Positions 42,900 to 51,720 of a DNA stretch of 64,000 nt are shown here, piece after piece. The position numbers and the translations under genes are program-made. Origin of the DNA: Archangium gephyra (GTDB lineage Bacteria > Myxococcota > Myxococcia > Myxococcales > Myxococcaceae); assembly GCA_003243425.1 (NCBI GenBank), contig QFQP01000013.1, forward strand, positions 268,343 through 332,342, given 5' to 3'. The stretch's first letter is position 1. Each line of letters starts with the position of its first letter. Below the pieces are notes generated by a model that saw nothing but the letters and a program-made list of their open reading frames with translations, was not told the origin of the DNA and searched no databases.

Positions 42900-44417
42900 A
42901 TGAGGAGAAGTGTCTATTCGTCTGTCGTTGCGTTCGCGGTGGTCTTCTCGGCGTGCGGCGGGCCCGCAGAGCCCACGCCTGATGGCGGCGGCACATCGTC
43001 ACTCCCGAGCGCCGTCGGTCCCGCTGCGTTGACCAATCGCTCTGCCGAGAACTACGCGCACAACCGCTGGGGCCTCATCGAAGCGGCGACGCTCGAGGCG
43101 TACGCGACGAACTGGGCCACCGTCGACACGGCCGGAGAAGGGGCGATCGCCAATGGGCGGCCCACGCACCTGAGCGCCGACGCGCGCCTCGTGGTGTTGC
43201 AGATCAACGCTGCCAATCGCGCCGCCGGCGAGAACTACGTGCCCTCGAACCCGGGCGGCAACGTGTACGTCTACGAGCTCGACGCCTTCCGCTTCAACGA
43301 GACGCGCGACACGGGCCTCATCTCGAACTCGGTGCGTTATCAGGCCAGCGGGCCGACGACCGACGACTGGCTCTCGCGCTACGGCATCGATCTCGCCCGC
43401 GACTTCGTGGTCTTCGCGCAGGGCGAAAACACCGCCAACAACGGCGCCTACTTTCAGGAGATCGATCGCGCCATCTACTGGCTCAGCTACTGGGGAGCGG
43501 ACCTCAAGCACCTCGCGGTGCTCAATGGCTCGCTGCAGAAGAACTACACGGGTGAGTTGCGGAGCAACAAGGTCGCCGAAGGCACGATTTCGAATGGCGG
43601 CTTCTCGGTGAAGTCGCTGCGCGTCGACCACACGGCGCTGACGCTCCCGCTCGAAGACTTCCTCGCCATCGTCGACGGCAACCTCGCGGCCACCGGCGTG
43701 GTCACCGGCTTCGGTCGCCAGTTCATCATCGACGCGCGGCCCACCAACCAGTTCAACCGCAGCGCGACGAACGCCGCGTTCTTCTCGACGCACCCCGGCC
43801 ACTTCATCACCACCGGTTGGAATTCTTCGGGCGCGCCGAGCGAAGACGCCACCCGGCAGGCCAAGAGCTACGTGCTCTACGAAGGTCACGTGAAGGGCGC
43901 CGTGAGCTTCCCGTGGGCCAACCTCGTCACCGACGTCGGCAACTCGAACTGGAAGTACAAGTCGCGCGCGGAGCTCGAGGCCTTGTTCACGGCCGCAGGG
44001 TACGCGCCGGCCGACGCCGCCACGAAGGTGGTGGTCTCGCAGTGCCGCACCAACTTCGAGGTGCAGGTGAACGGCTTCGCCTCGCGCGTCATCCTCGGGT
44101 ACCCGACGGTGCACTTCGACGGCTCGCTCATCGAGTACCTGTCGCTGGTGTCGAACCACCCCGACGCGTCGCTGAACATCGCGGCGAGTGACCCGGCATA
44201 CAAGTTCCGCACGGACATCCCCACGCGGTCGCAGCACTACACCGCCGGCGTCGGCGGGCTCGTCACCACGATTGAAGATGGGAACGGCGTGCCCGCGTAC
44301 AACGTGGCGAGCGGCGTCGGCGCGACCGACCGCAAGGTCGTTCAGGCGGTGGTGAACAAGAACGCGACCACCACGCGCAAGGCGGTCGACGAAGACCGCG
44401 AGTACAAGCGCCGGTAA
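42900..44417 (+). CDS. Rhodanese-like sulfurtransferase lipoprotein, paralogue 2
   Basis: 505 residues; TGGAGG before the ATG. Lipobox VFSAC puts the lipidated Cys at residue 19, followed by a Gly/Ser/Pro linker. Two rhodanese-like halves: the first, about residues 50-220, lacks a catalytic Cys; the second, about 270-430, has FIIDARP, GHVKGAVSFPWANL and the active-site loop VVSQCRTNFE with a Cys, like the thiosulfate sulfurtransferase architecture. Exported rhodaneses move sulfane sulfur or bind thiols in the periplasm; the acceptor is unknown. Tandem with the frameshifted paralogue 57 bp upstream. Confidence 0.75.
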   Translation: MRRSVYSSVVAFAVVFSACGGPAEPTPDGGGTSSLPSAVGPAALTNRSAENYAHNRWGLIEAATLEAYATNWATVDTAGEGAIANGRPTHLSADARLVVLQINAANRAAGENYVPSNPGGNVYVYELDAFRFNETRDTGLISNSVRYQASGPTTDDWLSRYGIDLARDFVVFAQGENTANNGAYFQEIDRAIYWLSYWGADLKHLAVLNGSLQKNYTGELRSNKVAEGTISNGGFSVKSLRVDHTALTLPLEDFLAIVDGNLAATGVVTGFGRQFIIDARPTNQFNRSATNAAFFSTHPGHFITTGWNSSGAPSEDATRQAKSYVLYEGHVKGAVSFPWANLVTDVGNSNWKYKSRAELEALFTAAGYAPADAATKVVVSQCRTNFEVQVNGFASRVILGYPTVHFDGSLIEYLSLVSNHPDASLNIAASDPAYKFRTDIPTRSQHYTAGVGGLVTTIEDGNGVPAYNVASGVGATDRKVVQAVVNKNATTTRKAVDEDREYKRR

Positions 44418-44434
44418 TCGTCGCTGCAGTGAAG

Positions 44435-44463
44435 GCGGCTCCTCACTTCGCGTGGGGAGCCGC
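44435..44463. terminator. Hairpin between convergent genes, candidate bidirectional terminator
   Basis: A 12-bp stem (44435-44446 with 44452-44463, one G-U pair) and TTCGC loop lie between the stops of the rhodanese-like gene and the convergent helical-repeat gene. Only a weak T tract follows on either side. Confidence 0.6.
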
Positions 44464-44474
44464 GCTTCTACGAC

Positions 44475-46802
44475 TTACTTTCCGCGCAGCTCCTTGCTCT
44501 TCGCGGTGCAGAGCCTGGTGAGCTCCGCGAGCGTCATCTGCGTCTTTGCGACGGTGAACTGACGGTCCTTCAGGTCGGGGTAGCGAACGCCGACCGTCAC
44601 GCCCGTCGCGATGCACTCGTCGTACTGCGCGAGCGCTTCGGTCTTCTTGCCTTTCGAGTGCAGCTCGATCGCCGCTTCGTACGCCTTGCGCGGGCCGTCT
44701 TCGAACGAGATGAGACCGGTGAGCGGTTTGATGAGCGGCGCCGTGGCGTCGTACTCCTGGCTGCATTGCACGACGGCCTCCTTCAGCGTCGCCGGCCCGT
44801 CGATGACCACCGGCAGCTTCGCGACCTGGGGATCGCCGATGAGCTTCGCGCCTTCGTCCTTGCACGACTTGAAGAGCTTGAGCGCCTTCTCGTAGTCGGC
44901 CTTCTGCTTCTTGAGGTCGGGAGAAGCGGCCGCGGCGTGCGCCAGCGCGAGGCCGGGCACGAGCTGATCGACGGTCATCTTGCGGAGCTCGCGTTCACCC
45001 TGGGCGAGGCCCAGCGTCTCGTAGCGCTTCATCAGCTCCATGCGCGCCTTCTCGGCAGCCGACGCGTAGCTGCCCGCCTGCTGCTCGAGCGGCGCCTGCT
45101 TTTCGAGGAACGCGTTCACGTCTTCCACCGACTTCACGGCCGCTGCGAGGTCGGCGTCGGTCGAAGCCGGAGCCCGCGCCGCGTCGATCTTCGCCTTCGC
45201 GTTCGCCAGCGCTTCGGTGAGCTGGGTGCGCGTGGCCTGCGCGTGCAACTGCAGCTTCTTGTTCGCGATCTTGGCGTTGAACTCGTTCACGCGCTTGTTG
45301 AGTTCGCGGTCGTACGCCGCGTAACCACGGTCCCGGCCCGTGAGCTCCTTGCCGCTCTCGAGCGCGGCGACCACGTCCTTGACCGCGGCTTCGGCGGCCT
45401 TCACCGCGTCTTCGCCGGCATCGGCATTCGGGAACACCGCGACGGCGGCGATGGCCTTGTTGCGCGCGTCTTCGACCTTCGCCTGCTGCGCGGCCACGTC
45501 GATCTCATTACGGCGCCGGGTGATGGTGGCCTTGCCTTCACGTTCCCACGCGCGCGCGTCGGCGACCGGCTGCGTCAGCATGGGGTCCTTCGCGTTCATC
45601 GGCTCGAGCGTCTTGGTGAGGATCTGCAGCGAGCTGTTGGCGATCTGGAAGTCTTCGTCGGTCGGCGCCTTGCGGTCCAACTTCGCGAGTGCCTGACGGA
45701 AGTCGCGTTGCGCGGTGTCGAGCGCGCGCAGCTGCAGCTGGTTCTCGGTCTCGACCAGCGCGACCTTCACGGTCTCGACGTAGGCACCGAACTCCTCGTT
45801 GCGTTTGGCTTCCGGCGCGAACTTCTCGAGCAGCTTGCGAACCACGATGGCCGTGGTGCGCGCTTCCGCGAGTTGATCTTCCGTCGCCTTCTTGCTGCGC
45901 ACGTACTTGAGCGAGTTGCGCAGGTCCTTCGCCGCCGGCTCGATCTCGTTCTTCAGCCGCGCGGGGCCCGTCTTCGCCCACAGCTCGTCGGCCTTCTTCT
46001 TGAGAATCGCGTACTCGGTGCGCGTCTTCTGCGCGTACGGGCCGTAGCTCTTGTCCTTGGTCTCGAGAATCTTGCCTTCGTCGAGGCGCTGCTGGAGCAG
46101 CTTGCCGGCCGCCTCTGCGTCAGAGAACTGCTGATCGGTGGCGTTCGCGCTCAGCACGTTCGACTTGTTCACGAAGTCGGTGCGCGCCTCTTCGACCTTC
46201 GCGCGGTGCTTGCTGCCTTCGACGATGGCCCACTTCTCGTCGATGGTGTTCTCGAGCTTCGCGACGTCTGCGTCGAGCTTCTGGATGTACGAGGCGAACG
46301 AGGCCTCCTGAGACGTGAACTGGCGCGAGGGCTCGACGACCTTCTTGAACTTCGAAATCGCGGCGCGCGCGTCTTCGAAGTCTTTGCTGCTGGGGTCTTT
46401 GCCTTCCGCGACCTTCACGTCGGCCTTCATCGTCGCGTAGGCCGCGTCGATTTCCCGACGGTGATTGAAGATGTGCATCTTCGCGCGGCGTGAATCGATG
46501 GCCTCGCGCTTCTCACGGAGCTCCTTGCGTGCGGCGAGCGCAGCGCGCGCGTAGTCGAGGTCGTTCGGCTCCTGACCGGCGCCGGAGTCGATCGCCTCCT
46601 TCAACGCTTCGAGGGCGGCGTGCGCGGCGTCGAGATCGGCTGCGTTGGGCGCGTCGCCTTCGACCTTTTTCATCGCCGTAGCGACGGTGGCGCGCGCGTT
46701 CTCGAGCCCTTGCTTGGCAGCGGCGACGTTGGCGGCCGGTGCGGGAGCGGCGATGACGTGGGCGGGAATCAAAAAGAGGAGAGGCGCAAAGGCGTGTCTC
46801 AT
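44475..46802 (-). CDS. Large exported helical-repeat protein
   Basis: 775 residues with a Sec-like signal (MRHAFAPLLFLIPAHVIAAPA). Almost wholly alpha-helical, Ala/Lys/Glu/Arg-rich, with about six degenerate repeats of roughly 105 residues. A repeat runs: helix, then APTDEDFQIANSSLQILTKTLE-like segment, then a hinge such as GKELTGRDRGYAAYDRELNK or GKILETKDKSYGPYAQKTRT. A four-Cys C-terminal part (CKDEG, QCSQEY, YDECIATG, LCTAKSK) differs from the rest. The layout recalls spectrin-like bundles. No family is recognised. Probably periplasmic; its role may be structural. It follows the HNH gene by 57 bp on the same strand. Confidence 0.7.
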   Translation of the reverse strand: MRHAFAPLLFLIPAHVIAAPAPAANVAAAKQGLENARATVATAMKKVEGDAPNAADLDAAHAALEALKEAIDSGAGQEPNDLDYARAALAARKELREKREAIDSRRAKMHIFNHRREIDAAYATMKADVKVAEGKDPSSKDFEDARAAISKFKKVVEPSRQFTSQEASFASYIQKLDADVAKLENTIDEKWAIVEGSKHRAKVEEARTDFVNKSNVLSANATDQQFSDAEAAGKLLQQRLDEGKILETKDKSYGPYAQKTRTEYAILKKKADELWAKTGPARLKNEIEPAAKDLRNSLKYVRSKKATEDQLAEARTTAIVVRKLLEKFAPEAKRNEEFGAYVETVKVALVETENQLQLRALDTAQRDFRQALAKLDRKAPTDEDFQIANSSLQILTKTLEPMNAKDPMLTQPVADARAWEREGKATITRRRNEIDVAAQQAKVEDARNKAIAAVAVFPNADAGEDAVKAAEAAVKDVVAALESGKELTGRDRGYAAYDRELNKRVNEFNAKIANKKLQLHAQATRTQLTEALANAKAKIDAARAPASTDADLAAAVKSVEDVNAFLEKQAPLEQQAGSYASAAEKARMELMKRYETLGLAQGERELRKMTVDQLVPGLALAHAAAASPDLKKQKADYEKALKLFKSCKDEGAKLIGDPQVAKLPVVIDGPATLKEAVVQCSQEYDATAPLIKPLTGLISFEDGPRKAYEAAIELHSKGKKTEALAQYDECIATGVTVGVRYPDLKDRQFTVAKTQMTLAELTRLCTAKSKELRGK

Positions 46803-46825
46803 GTGGTTGAGGTTCTACCAACCAC
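46803..46825 (-). promoter_or_regulatory. Inverted repeat immediately before the helical-repeat gene start
   Basis: GTGGTTG (46803-46809) and CAACCAC (46819-46825) form a 7-bp stem with a 9-base loop, ending one base before the ATG on the minus strand. A similar AACCACAT element recurs about 25 bp upstream. It could be an operator or a translation-control hairpin. Confidence 0.35.
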
Positions 46826-46859
46826 GTCTGACTTCAATGATGTGGTTCTTTTCCACCTG

Positions 46860-47201
46860 TCACACCATGTTGCGCCAACGCGCCCGACGCTTTTCGAGCA
46901 GCGCATCGATGAGCTCGCTGGCGCGCGCGTCACGCAGACCCTTCTTGTCGTGTTGGCGCCCCTTCTTGTGATTGCAGCGCGCGCAGGCCAACGCGAGGTT
47001 CGCGAGGTCATCGCTGCCACCGGCTGTCTGGGGAACGATGTGCTCGATGGTGACGCTCTTCGCCGCGCGGCCGTCGAGCTCGACGACCAGCTTGCGGTTG
47101 CAGTGAATGCAGCGGCCTTCCCAGACCTCGTCACCGTCGCGCGTCTTCACGCGAACGAAGGTCGAATCGGTCAACGCGACGTCGAGCAGCGACGGCTTCA
47201 C
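46860..47201 (-). CDS. HNH endonuclease-like protein
   Basis: 113 residues from a GTG that overlaps the previous gene's stop (GTGA). Zinc-binding CIHC and CARCN flank the HNH core: IEHIVPQTAGGSDDLANLALACARCNHKKG. There is no additional DNA-recognition domain and no methyltransferase partner. Small HNH proteins like this are widespread and may act in DNA repair or restriction; none of the neighbours indicates which. Cytoplasmic. Confidence 0.85.
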   Translation of the reverse strand: MKPSLLDVALTDSTFVRVKTRDGDEVWEGRCIHCNRKLVVELDGRAAKSVTIEHIVPQTAGGSDDLANLALACARCNHKKGRQHDKKGLRDARASELIDALLEKRRARWRNMV

Positions 47202-47788
47202 GTTTCCGAGCGTACCCGTCCGAAAAGTGGAACGAAGCGACCCACGCGTGACGCCCAGTTCGACCAGGCAGCTCCGTGGGTCGAGGCCAGGTACGGCTCT
47301 TCGACGAAGCGAACCTGGAGCTCGACCGCCACGAACAGCGCGAGCGCCGAAGCCAACGACGCGACGTTCGGCCACAACACCGCGAGCCCCGTCGCGAAGC
47401 TCAGCATGCCGGTGAAGATGGGGTTGCGAACGACCGAGAACAGACCCCCGGTGACCAGGGAAGTCTGTTCCCGCGCGTCAACGCCAATGCGCCAGCTCGC
47501 GCCCATCGCCGATTGCGCCACCAGCGTGGTGATCAGGCCGCCGATGGCGAGCACCAGCGAGAACGCGAGTGATGGGGTCTCGAACGCGGGCAACACCAGC
47601 GCCAGCGGTGCCAGCGCGATGGAGACGATGAACGTGGCGCCGCCCCACCATTCGATGCTGCCGATGCGACCCGAGAGCCCGTTGATTCCCCATTTCCCCG
47701 TGCGGAGCCGATGCAACAACGGGCGGAGCCCGAGTGCTGAGACGAAGAACACCCCGAGCAGCGCCGCGGAAATCACGTGTCGTGTCAT
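47198..47788 (-). CDS. ICMT/phospholipid-methyltransferase-like membrane protein
   Basis: 196 residues, four to five hydrophobic helices (VISAALLGVFFVSALGL, WWGGATFIVSIALAPLALVLP, LAFSLVLAIGGLITTLVAQS). The catalytic-type C-terminal part is of the isoprenylcysteine carboxyl methyltransferase superfamily: VTGGLFSVVRNPIFTGMLSFATG, then EEPYLASTHGAAWSNWASRVGRFVP (Glu-Glu and Tyr of the SAM site). The methyl acceptor, lipid or otherwise, is unknown. It forms an operon with HNH, and is divergent from the sigma gene. Confidence 0.75.
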   Translation of the reverse strand: MTRHVISAALLGVFFVSALGLRPLLHRLRTGKWGINGLSGRIGSIEWWGGATFIVSIALAPLALVLPAFETPSLAFSLVLAIGGLITTLVAQSAMGASWRIGVDAREQTSLVTGGLFSVVRNPIFTGMLSFATGLAVLWPNVASLASALALFVAVELQVRFVEEPYLASTHGAAWSNWASRVGRFVPLFGRVRSET

Positions 47789-47878
47789 GCCTCTGGGGAC
47801 CCGACGGACCTCGCCGAACTTACGTGTCGATTTTCTGTAAGGGCGCGGCGGGCTCGCCGGTCTTCACCTTCGATGCGA

Positions 47879-48418
47879 ATGTCAGCCTGCGTGTCTGAAG
47901 ACCCGAACAGCGTGATTCCCCAGGCGCTCGAGGAGCGCCGTGAAGAGCTGCTCGCGTTCGCCCGCCGTCGGGTGGGTGAGCGTGCCGATGACGTCGTTCA
48001 AGACGCGGCCGTGCGCGCGCTTCGTCACGCAGCGCAGCTCTCGGAGCCTGCCGCAGCGCGCGCGTGGCTGTTCAGCATCGTGCGGCACCTGTCGTCGCAG
48101 TCGCCGGGTCGCGTGATGGAAGAGGTTCCACACAACGTGGCGACCGAGAACGAGGAAGCTCCCGATGCGTGCAACTGCGTGATGAAGCAGGTCGAGACGT
48201 TGCCGAAACAACAGGCGCAGCTGCTGCAACGTGTCGCCATCGACGGCGTGCAGGTCACCGAGCTCGCGAAGGAACTCGGCGTGACGCCGAACGCGCTCTT
48301 CGTTCGACTGCATCGCGCGCGGGCCGCCCTGAAGACCCAACTCGAGAGACACTGCGGCGCGACCTCTTTCCGAGCGTGTCTCGACTGCGCATGTCTCGAG
48401 CGAGGTTGCTGCCGCTGA
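47879..48418 (+). CDS. CorE-like (ECF44-type) sigma factor with C-terminal cysteine-rich domain
   Basis: 179 residues from the ATG of MSACVSEDPN (another ATG is 6 bp up). Sigma2 is at about residues 12-75 (ADDVVQDAAVRALRHAAQL) and sigma4 at about 100-150 (ELAKELGVTPNALFVRLHRARAALK). The inter-domain linker has CNC, and the tail RHCGATSFRACLDCACLERGCC holds six cysteines. This is the layout of CorE of Myxococcus xanthus, an anti-sigma-independent ECF factor whose Cys-rich domain senses copper (CorE2: cadmium/zinc). The metal sensed here is unknown. Downstream gene: S46 peptidase, 28 bp away. Confidence 0.85.
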   Translation: MSACVSEDPNSVIPQALEERREELLAFARRRVGERADDVVQDAAVRALRHAAQLSEPAAARAWLFSIVRHLSSQSPGRVMEEVPHNVATENEEAPDACNCVMKQVETLPKQQAQLLQRVAIDGVQVTELAKELGVTPNALFVRLHRARAALKTQLERHCGATSFRACLDCACLERGCCR

Positions 48419-48446
48419 CGGCGCGCGATGCGCTACACGCGCAGCC

Positions 48447-50528
48447 ATGTTTCTCACGCTCTCGATGACGGCGGCGCTCGCGCTGGGCGCCGAAGGGAAG
48501 TGGACGCCGCAGCAGGTGCTTCAGCAGGGCCCCGCGTGGGTGAAGCAGCAGGGCTTCTCACTGCCGCTCTCGAAGCTGTGGGACGAGAAGGCCCAGGGCG
48601 GCCTGCTTGCGAACGCGGTGCAGTTGCCGGGGTGCAGCGGTTCGTTCGTCTCGAAAGACGGTCTGCTGATCACCAATCATCACTGCATCGTCTCGATTCT
48701 TCAGGAGCATTCGACTCCCGAGCACAACCTCACGAAGGACGGCTTTCTCGCGAAGACGCAGGCCGACGAGAAGCAGTCGAAGGCCTACCGCGTGCTGGTG
48801 CCGCGTCGCTTTCTCGACGTGACGAAAGACGTGCTCGACGACCTGCCGAACAACCCCGACGACCTTGCTCGCTACAAGTCGGTCGAAGCCACCGGGAAGA
48901 AGCTGGTCGCCAACTGCGAGAAGCAGCCCAACACGCGCTGCACGTTCGCGGTGTTCGACGGCGGTCTGTTCTTCACGCTCACGGAGTTCACCGAGTTGAG
49001 CGACGCGCGCCTCGTCTACGCGCCACCGGTCGCGGTCGGTGACTACGGCGGCGAAGTCGACAACTGGACCTGGCCTCGTCACACCGGCGACTTCTCGCTC
49101 ATTCGCATCTACCAGAACGGCAAGCCGTACCAGCCGAAGTACTTCTTTCCGCTCTCGAAGGACGGCGTGAAGGAGAACGACGCGGTGGCGGTGCTCGGCT
49201 ACCCCGGCTCCACGTTCCGCGCGCAGCTCGCCGACGAAATGGCCGAGCGTCAGAGCCGCTGGTACCCGAACGTGCGCGCCATCACCGCCGAGTGGCAGCG
49301 CATCATGGACGAAGAGGGCGCGAAGTCGCCGGAGGCGTTGATCGCGTGCGCTGACGATCTCCGCAGCATCCTCAACGTGAAGAAGAACGCCGAAGGCCAG
49401 CTCGCCGGCCTGAAGCGCGGTCGCATCATCGAGAAGCAGCGCGCGCATGAAGAGAAGGTGAAGGCGTTCATCGCGAAGAAGCCCGAGCTCGCGCCTGCAC
49501 TCGACGCCTACAAGGGGCTGCAGGACCTCAACGTCGAGCGCGCCGCTTCGTGGGACCGCGACTTCCTGCTCGACATGACCAATCGCAGCGCGCGAGGCCT
49601 GCAGTGGCCGCTGCTCATCGCCCGTCGGAGCTGGGAGGCGAAGCTGCCCGACGCCGAGCGCGAGCCCGGCTATCAGGAGCGCGACGTGGTGCGGCTGCGT
49701 GAGAAGCACGAGCGTGATCAGAAGCGCTACGCACAGCAGCTCGATCAGCGGTTGTTCGTGTCCTGGGTGAAGCGCGCCCTCGCGTTGCCCAACGGTCAGC
49801 GCAGCGTGACCATCGACTTCGTGTTCAAGGACCTGAAGACCGACGCAGCCATCGAGAAGAAGGTGGCAGCGCTGTACGCGAACTCGAAGATCTTCGACCT
49901 CGAGACGCGCAAGGCGATGTTCGACGAATCGATCGAGCAGCTGAAGGCGCGCAAAGACGCGCTCGTCGATCTCGGGCTCGGTCTCGATGCCGAGCGTCGC
50001 GCCCTGCGGGATCGCCGTGACGCGTTCTCGGGCCGCGTGTTGAAGCTCCGCCCCATCTGGCGGCGCGCGGTCATCGCGTCGGAGGGGAAGCCGATCGCTC
50101 CTGACGCCAACTCGACGCTGCGTGTGAGCTTCGGTCGAGTGAAGGGCTATTCACCGCGCGAAGCCGTGATGATGACGCCCCACACCACGCTCGCTGGCGT
50201 GATGGCGAAAGACACCGGGGAAGAGCCCTTCGACGTTCCGCAGCGGATTCGTGACGTCTACGCCAGGGGCGGCGCTGAGAAGGTGCCCGTCGATTTCCTC
50301 GCTGACCTCGACACCACAGGCGGCAACTCGGGCAGCCCGGTCATCGACGCGAAGGGCCGCCTCGTCGGCGTGAACTTCGATCGCGTGTGGGAGAACGTGG
50401 CGAACGACTTTGGCTACAACCCCGACGTCGCGCGCAACGTGACCGCCGACGTGCGCTACCTGCTGTGGCTGCTCGAGAACGTCGAGGGTGCACCGGAGCT
50501 CGCGAAGGAACTCACGACCGCGCGCTGA
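48447..50528 (+). CDS. S46-family dipeptidyl-peptidase, DPP11-type
   Basis: 693 residues with a short signal (about 15 residues). Chymotrypsin-fold catalytic elements of the S46 family: His in LLITNHHC (His78/79), Asp region GDYGGEVDNWTWPRHTGDF and Ser628 in TGGNSGSPV. The residue 18 after the Ser, which fixes S1 specificity in Porphyromonas enzymes (Gly in DPP7, Arg in DPP11), is Arg646 in VNFDRVWENV. By that rule it should release dipeptides with Asp or Glu at the second position. A long helical insert follows residue 270. It is exported, likely to the periplasm, and serves peptide nutrition. Confidence 0.9.
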   Translation: MFLTLSMTAALALGAEGKWTPQQVLQQGPAWVKQQGFSLPLSKLWDEKAQGGLLANAVQLPGCSGSFVSKDGLLITNHHCIVSILQEHSTPEHNLTKDGFLAKTQADEKQSKAYRVLVPRRFLDVTKDVLDDLPNNPDDLARYKSVEATGKKLVANCEKQPNTRCTFAVFDGGLFFTLTEFTELSDARLVYAPPVAVGDYGGEVDNWTWPRHTGDFSLIRIYQNGKPYQPKYFFPLSKDGVKENDAVAVLGYPGSTFRAQLADEMAERQSRWYPNVRAITAEWQRIMDEEGAKSPEALIACADDLRSILNVKKNAEGQLAGLKRGRIIEKQRAHEEKVKAFIAKKPELAPALDAYKGLQDLNVERAASWDRDFLLDMTNRSARGLQWPLLIARRSWEAKLPDAEREPGYQERDVVRLREKHERDQKRYAQQLDQRLFVSWVKRALALPNGQRSVTIDFVFKDLKTDAAIEKKVAALYANSKIFDLETRKAMFDESIEQLKARKDALVDLGLGLDAERRALRDRRDAFSGRVLKLRPIWRRAVIASEGKPIAPDANSTLRVSFGRVKGYSPREAVMMTPHTTLAGVMAKDTGEEPFDVPQRIRDVYARGGAEKVPVDFLADLDTTGGNSGSPVIDAKGRLVGVNFDRVWENVANDFGYNPDVARNVTADVRYLLWLLENVEGAPELAKELTTAR

Positions 50529-50542
50529 CGCACGGTGGTTGA

Positions 50543-51694
50543 ATGCCGCGCATGCGCTTCGACACCCTCGCGATCCACGCTGGCCAGCAGCCTGACCCCA
50601 CCACCGGCGCCATCATGACGCCGGTCTACTTCACGTCGACGTACGTGCAGGCCGGCCCGGGCGAACACAAAGGCTACGAGTACTCACGCACGAAGAACCC
50701 CACGCGCGTCGCGCTCGAAGACTGCCTGGCGGCGCTCGAAGGCGCGAAGTACGGCGCGGCGTTCGGCTCGGGTTGTGCGGCGTCGAGCGTGTTGATGCTC
50801 CTGCTCTCGTCGGGCGATCACGTGGTGTGCAGCGACGACGTGTACGGAGGCACGTTCCGGCTCTTCGACAAGGTGTTCGCGCGGCAGGGCATCTCGTACT
50901 CGCTGGTGGACATGACCGACGCATCGAACGTCGAGAAGGCCATCAGGCCCAACACGAAGATGGTGTGGGTCGAGACCCCGACCAACCCGATGATGAAGCT
51001 CGCGGACCTCGGCGCGATCGCGCAGATCGCCCGGGAGCACTCGCTCATCAGCGTCTGCGACAACACGTTCATGACGCCGTATTTCCAGCGACCGCTGGAG
51101 CACGGCTTCGACATCGTCACGCATTCCACGACGAAGTACCTGAACGGTCACAGCGACGTGGTCGGTGGCTTCGCCGCGACGTCGGACAAGGGGCTCGCCG
51201 ACAGGATCTCGTTTCTGCAGAACGCCGTCGGTGGCGTGCCCGGCCCGATGGACGCATTTCTCGTGTTGCGCGGCGTGAAGACGCTCCACGTGCGAATGCA
51301 GCGACACGCGGAGAATGCCGAGAAGATCGCGGCGTTCCTGGTGAGTCACCCGAAGGTGAACAGGGTCACCTGGCCCGGCCTCACCTCGCACCCGCAACAC
51401 GCGCTCGCGAAACGTCAGATGAAGGGCTTCGGCGGAATGATGACCTTCGAGATGAAGGGCGGCCTCGAGGCGGCGCGGCGGTTCCTCAAGACGGTGAAGA
51501 TCTTCGCGTGCGCAGAATCACTCGGCGGCGTGGAGTCGCTCATCGAACACCCGGCGATCATGACCCATGCGTCCATTCCCAGAGAGCACCGCGAGAAGCT
51601 GGGCATCACCGACGGGCTCATCCGCCTTTCGGTGGGGATCGAGGATGCAGGTGATCTCATCGAAGATTTGAAGGCTGCCTTCGAGGCTGCGTGA
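50543..51694 (+). CDS. Cystathionine gamma-synthase / gamma-lyase family enzyme
   Basis: 383 residues, PLP-dependent Cys/Met metabolism family. Features: YSRTKNPTRVALEDCLAALEGAKYG, the glycine/serine phosphate pocket FGSGCAASS, VWVETPTNPMMKL, CDNTFMTPYF and the Schiff-base Lys198 in THSTTKYLNGHSD, ending ESLGGVESLIEHPAIMTH. Sequence alone does not decide synthase (methionine direction) from lyase (cysteine direction); the cystathionine beta-synthase gene 5 kb away suggests a lyase role in methionine-to-cysteine conversion. Starts 14 bp after the S46 gene. Confidence 0.9.
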   Translation: MPRMRFDTLAIHAGQQPDPTTGAIMTPVYFTSTYVQAGPGEHKGYEYSRTKNPTRVALEDCLAALEGAKYGAAFGSGCAASSVLMLLLSSGDHVVCSDDVYGGTFRLFDKVFARQGISYSLVDMTDASNVEKAIRPNTKMVWVETPTNPMMKLADLGAIAQIAREHSLISVCDNTFMTPYFQRPLEHGFDIVTHSTTKYLNGHSDVVGGFAATSDKGLADRISFLQNAVGGVPGPMDAFLVLRGVKTLHVRMQRHAENAEKIAAFLVSHPKVNRVTWPGLTSHPQHALAKRQMKGFGGMMTFEMKGGLEAARRFLKTVKIFACAESLGGVESLIEHPAIMTHASIPREHREKLGITDGLIRLSVGIEDAGDLIEDLKAAFEAA

Positions 51695-51720
51695 ACAGCG
51701 GTTTGTGAGAAAGTACGGCG

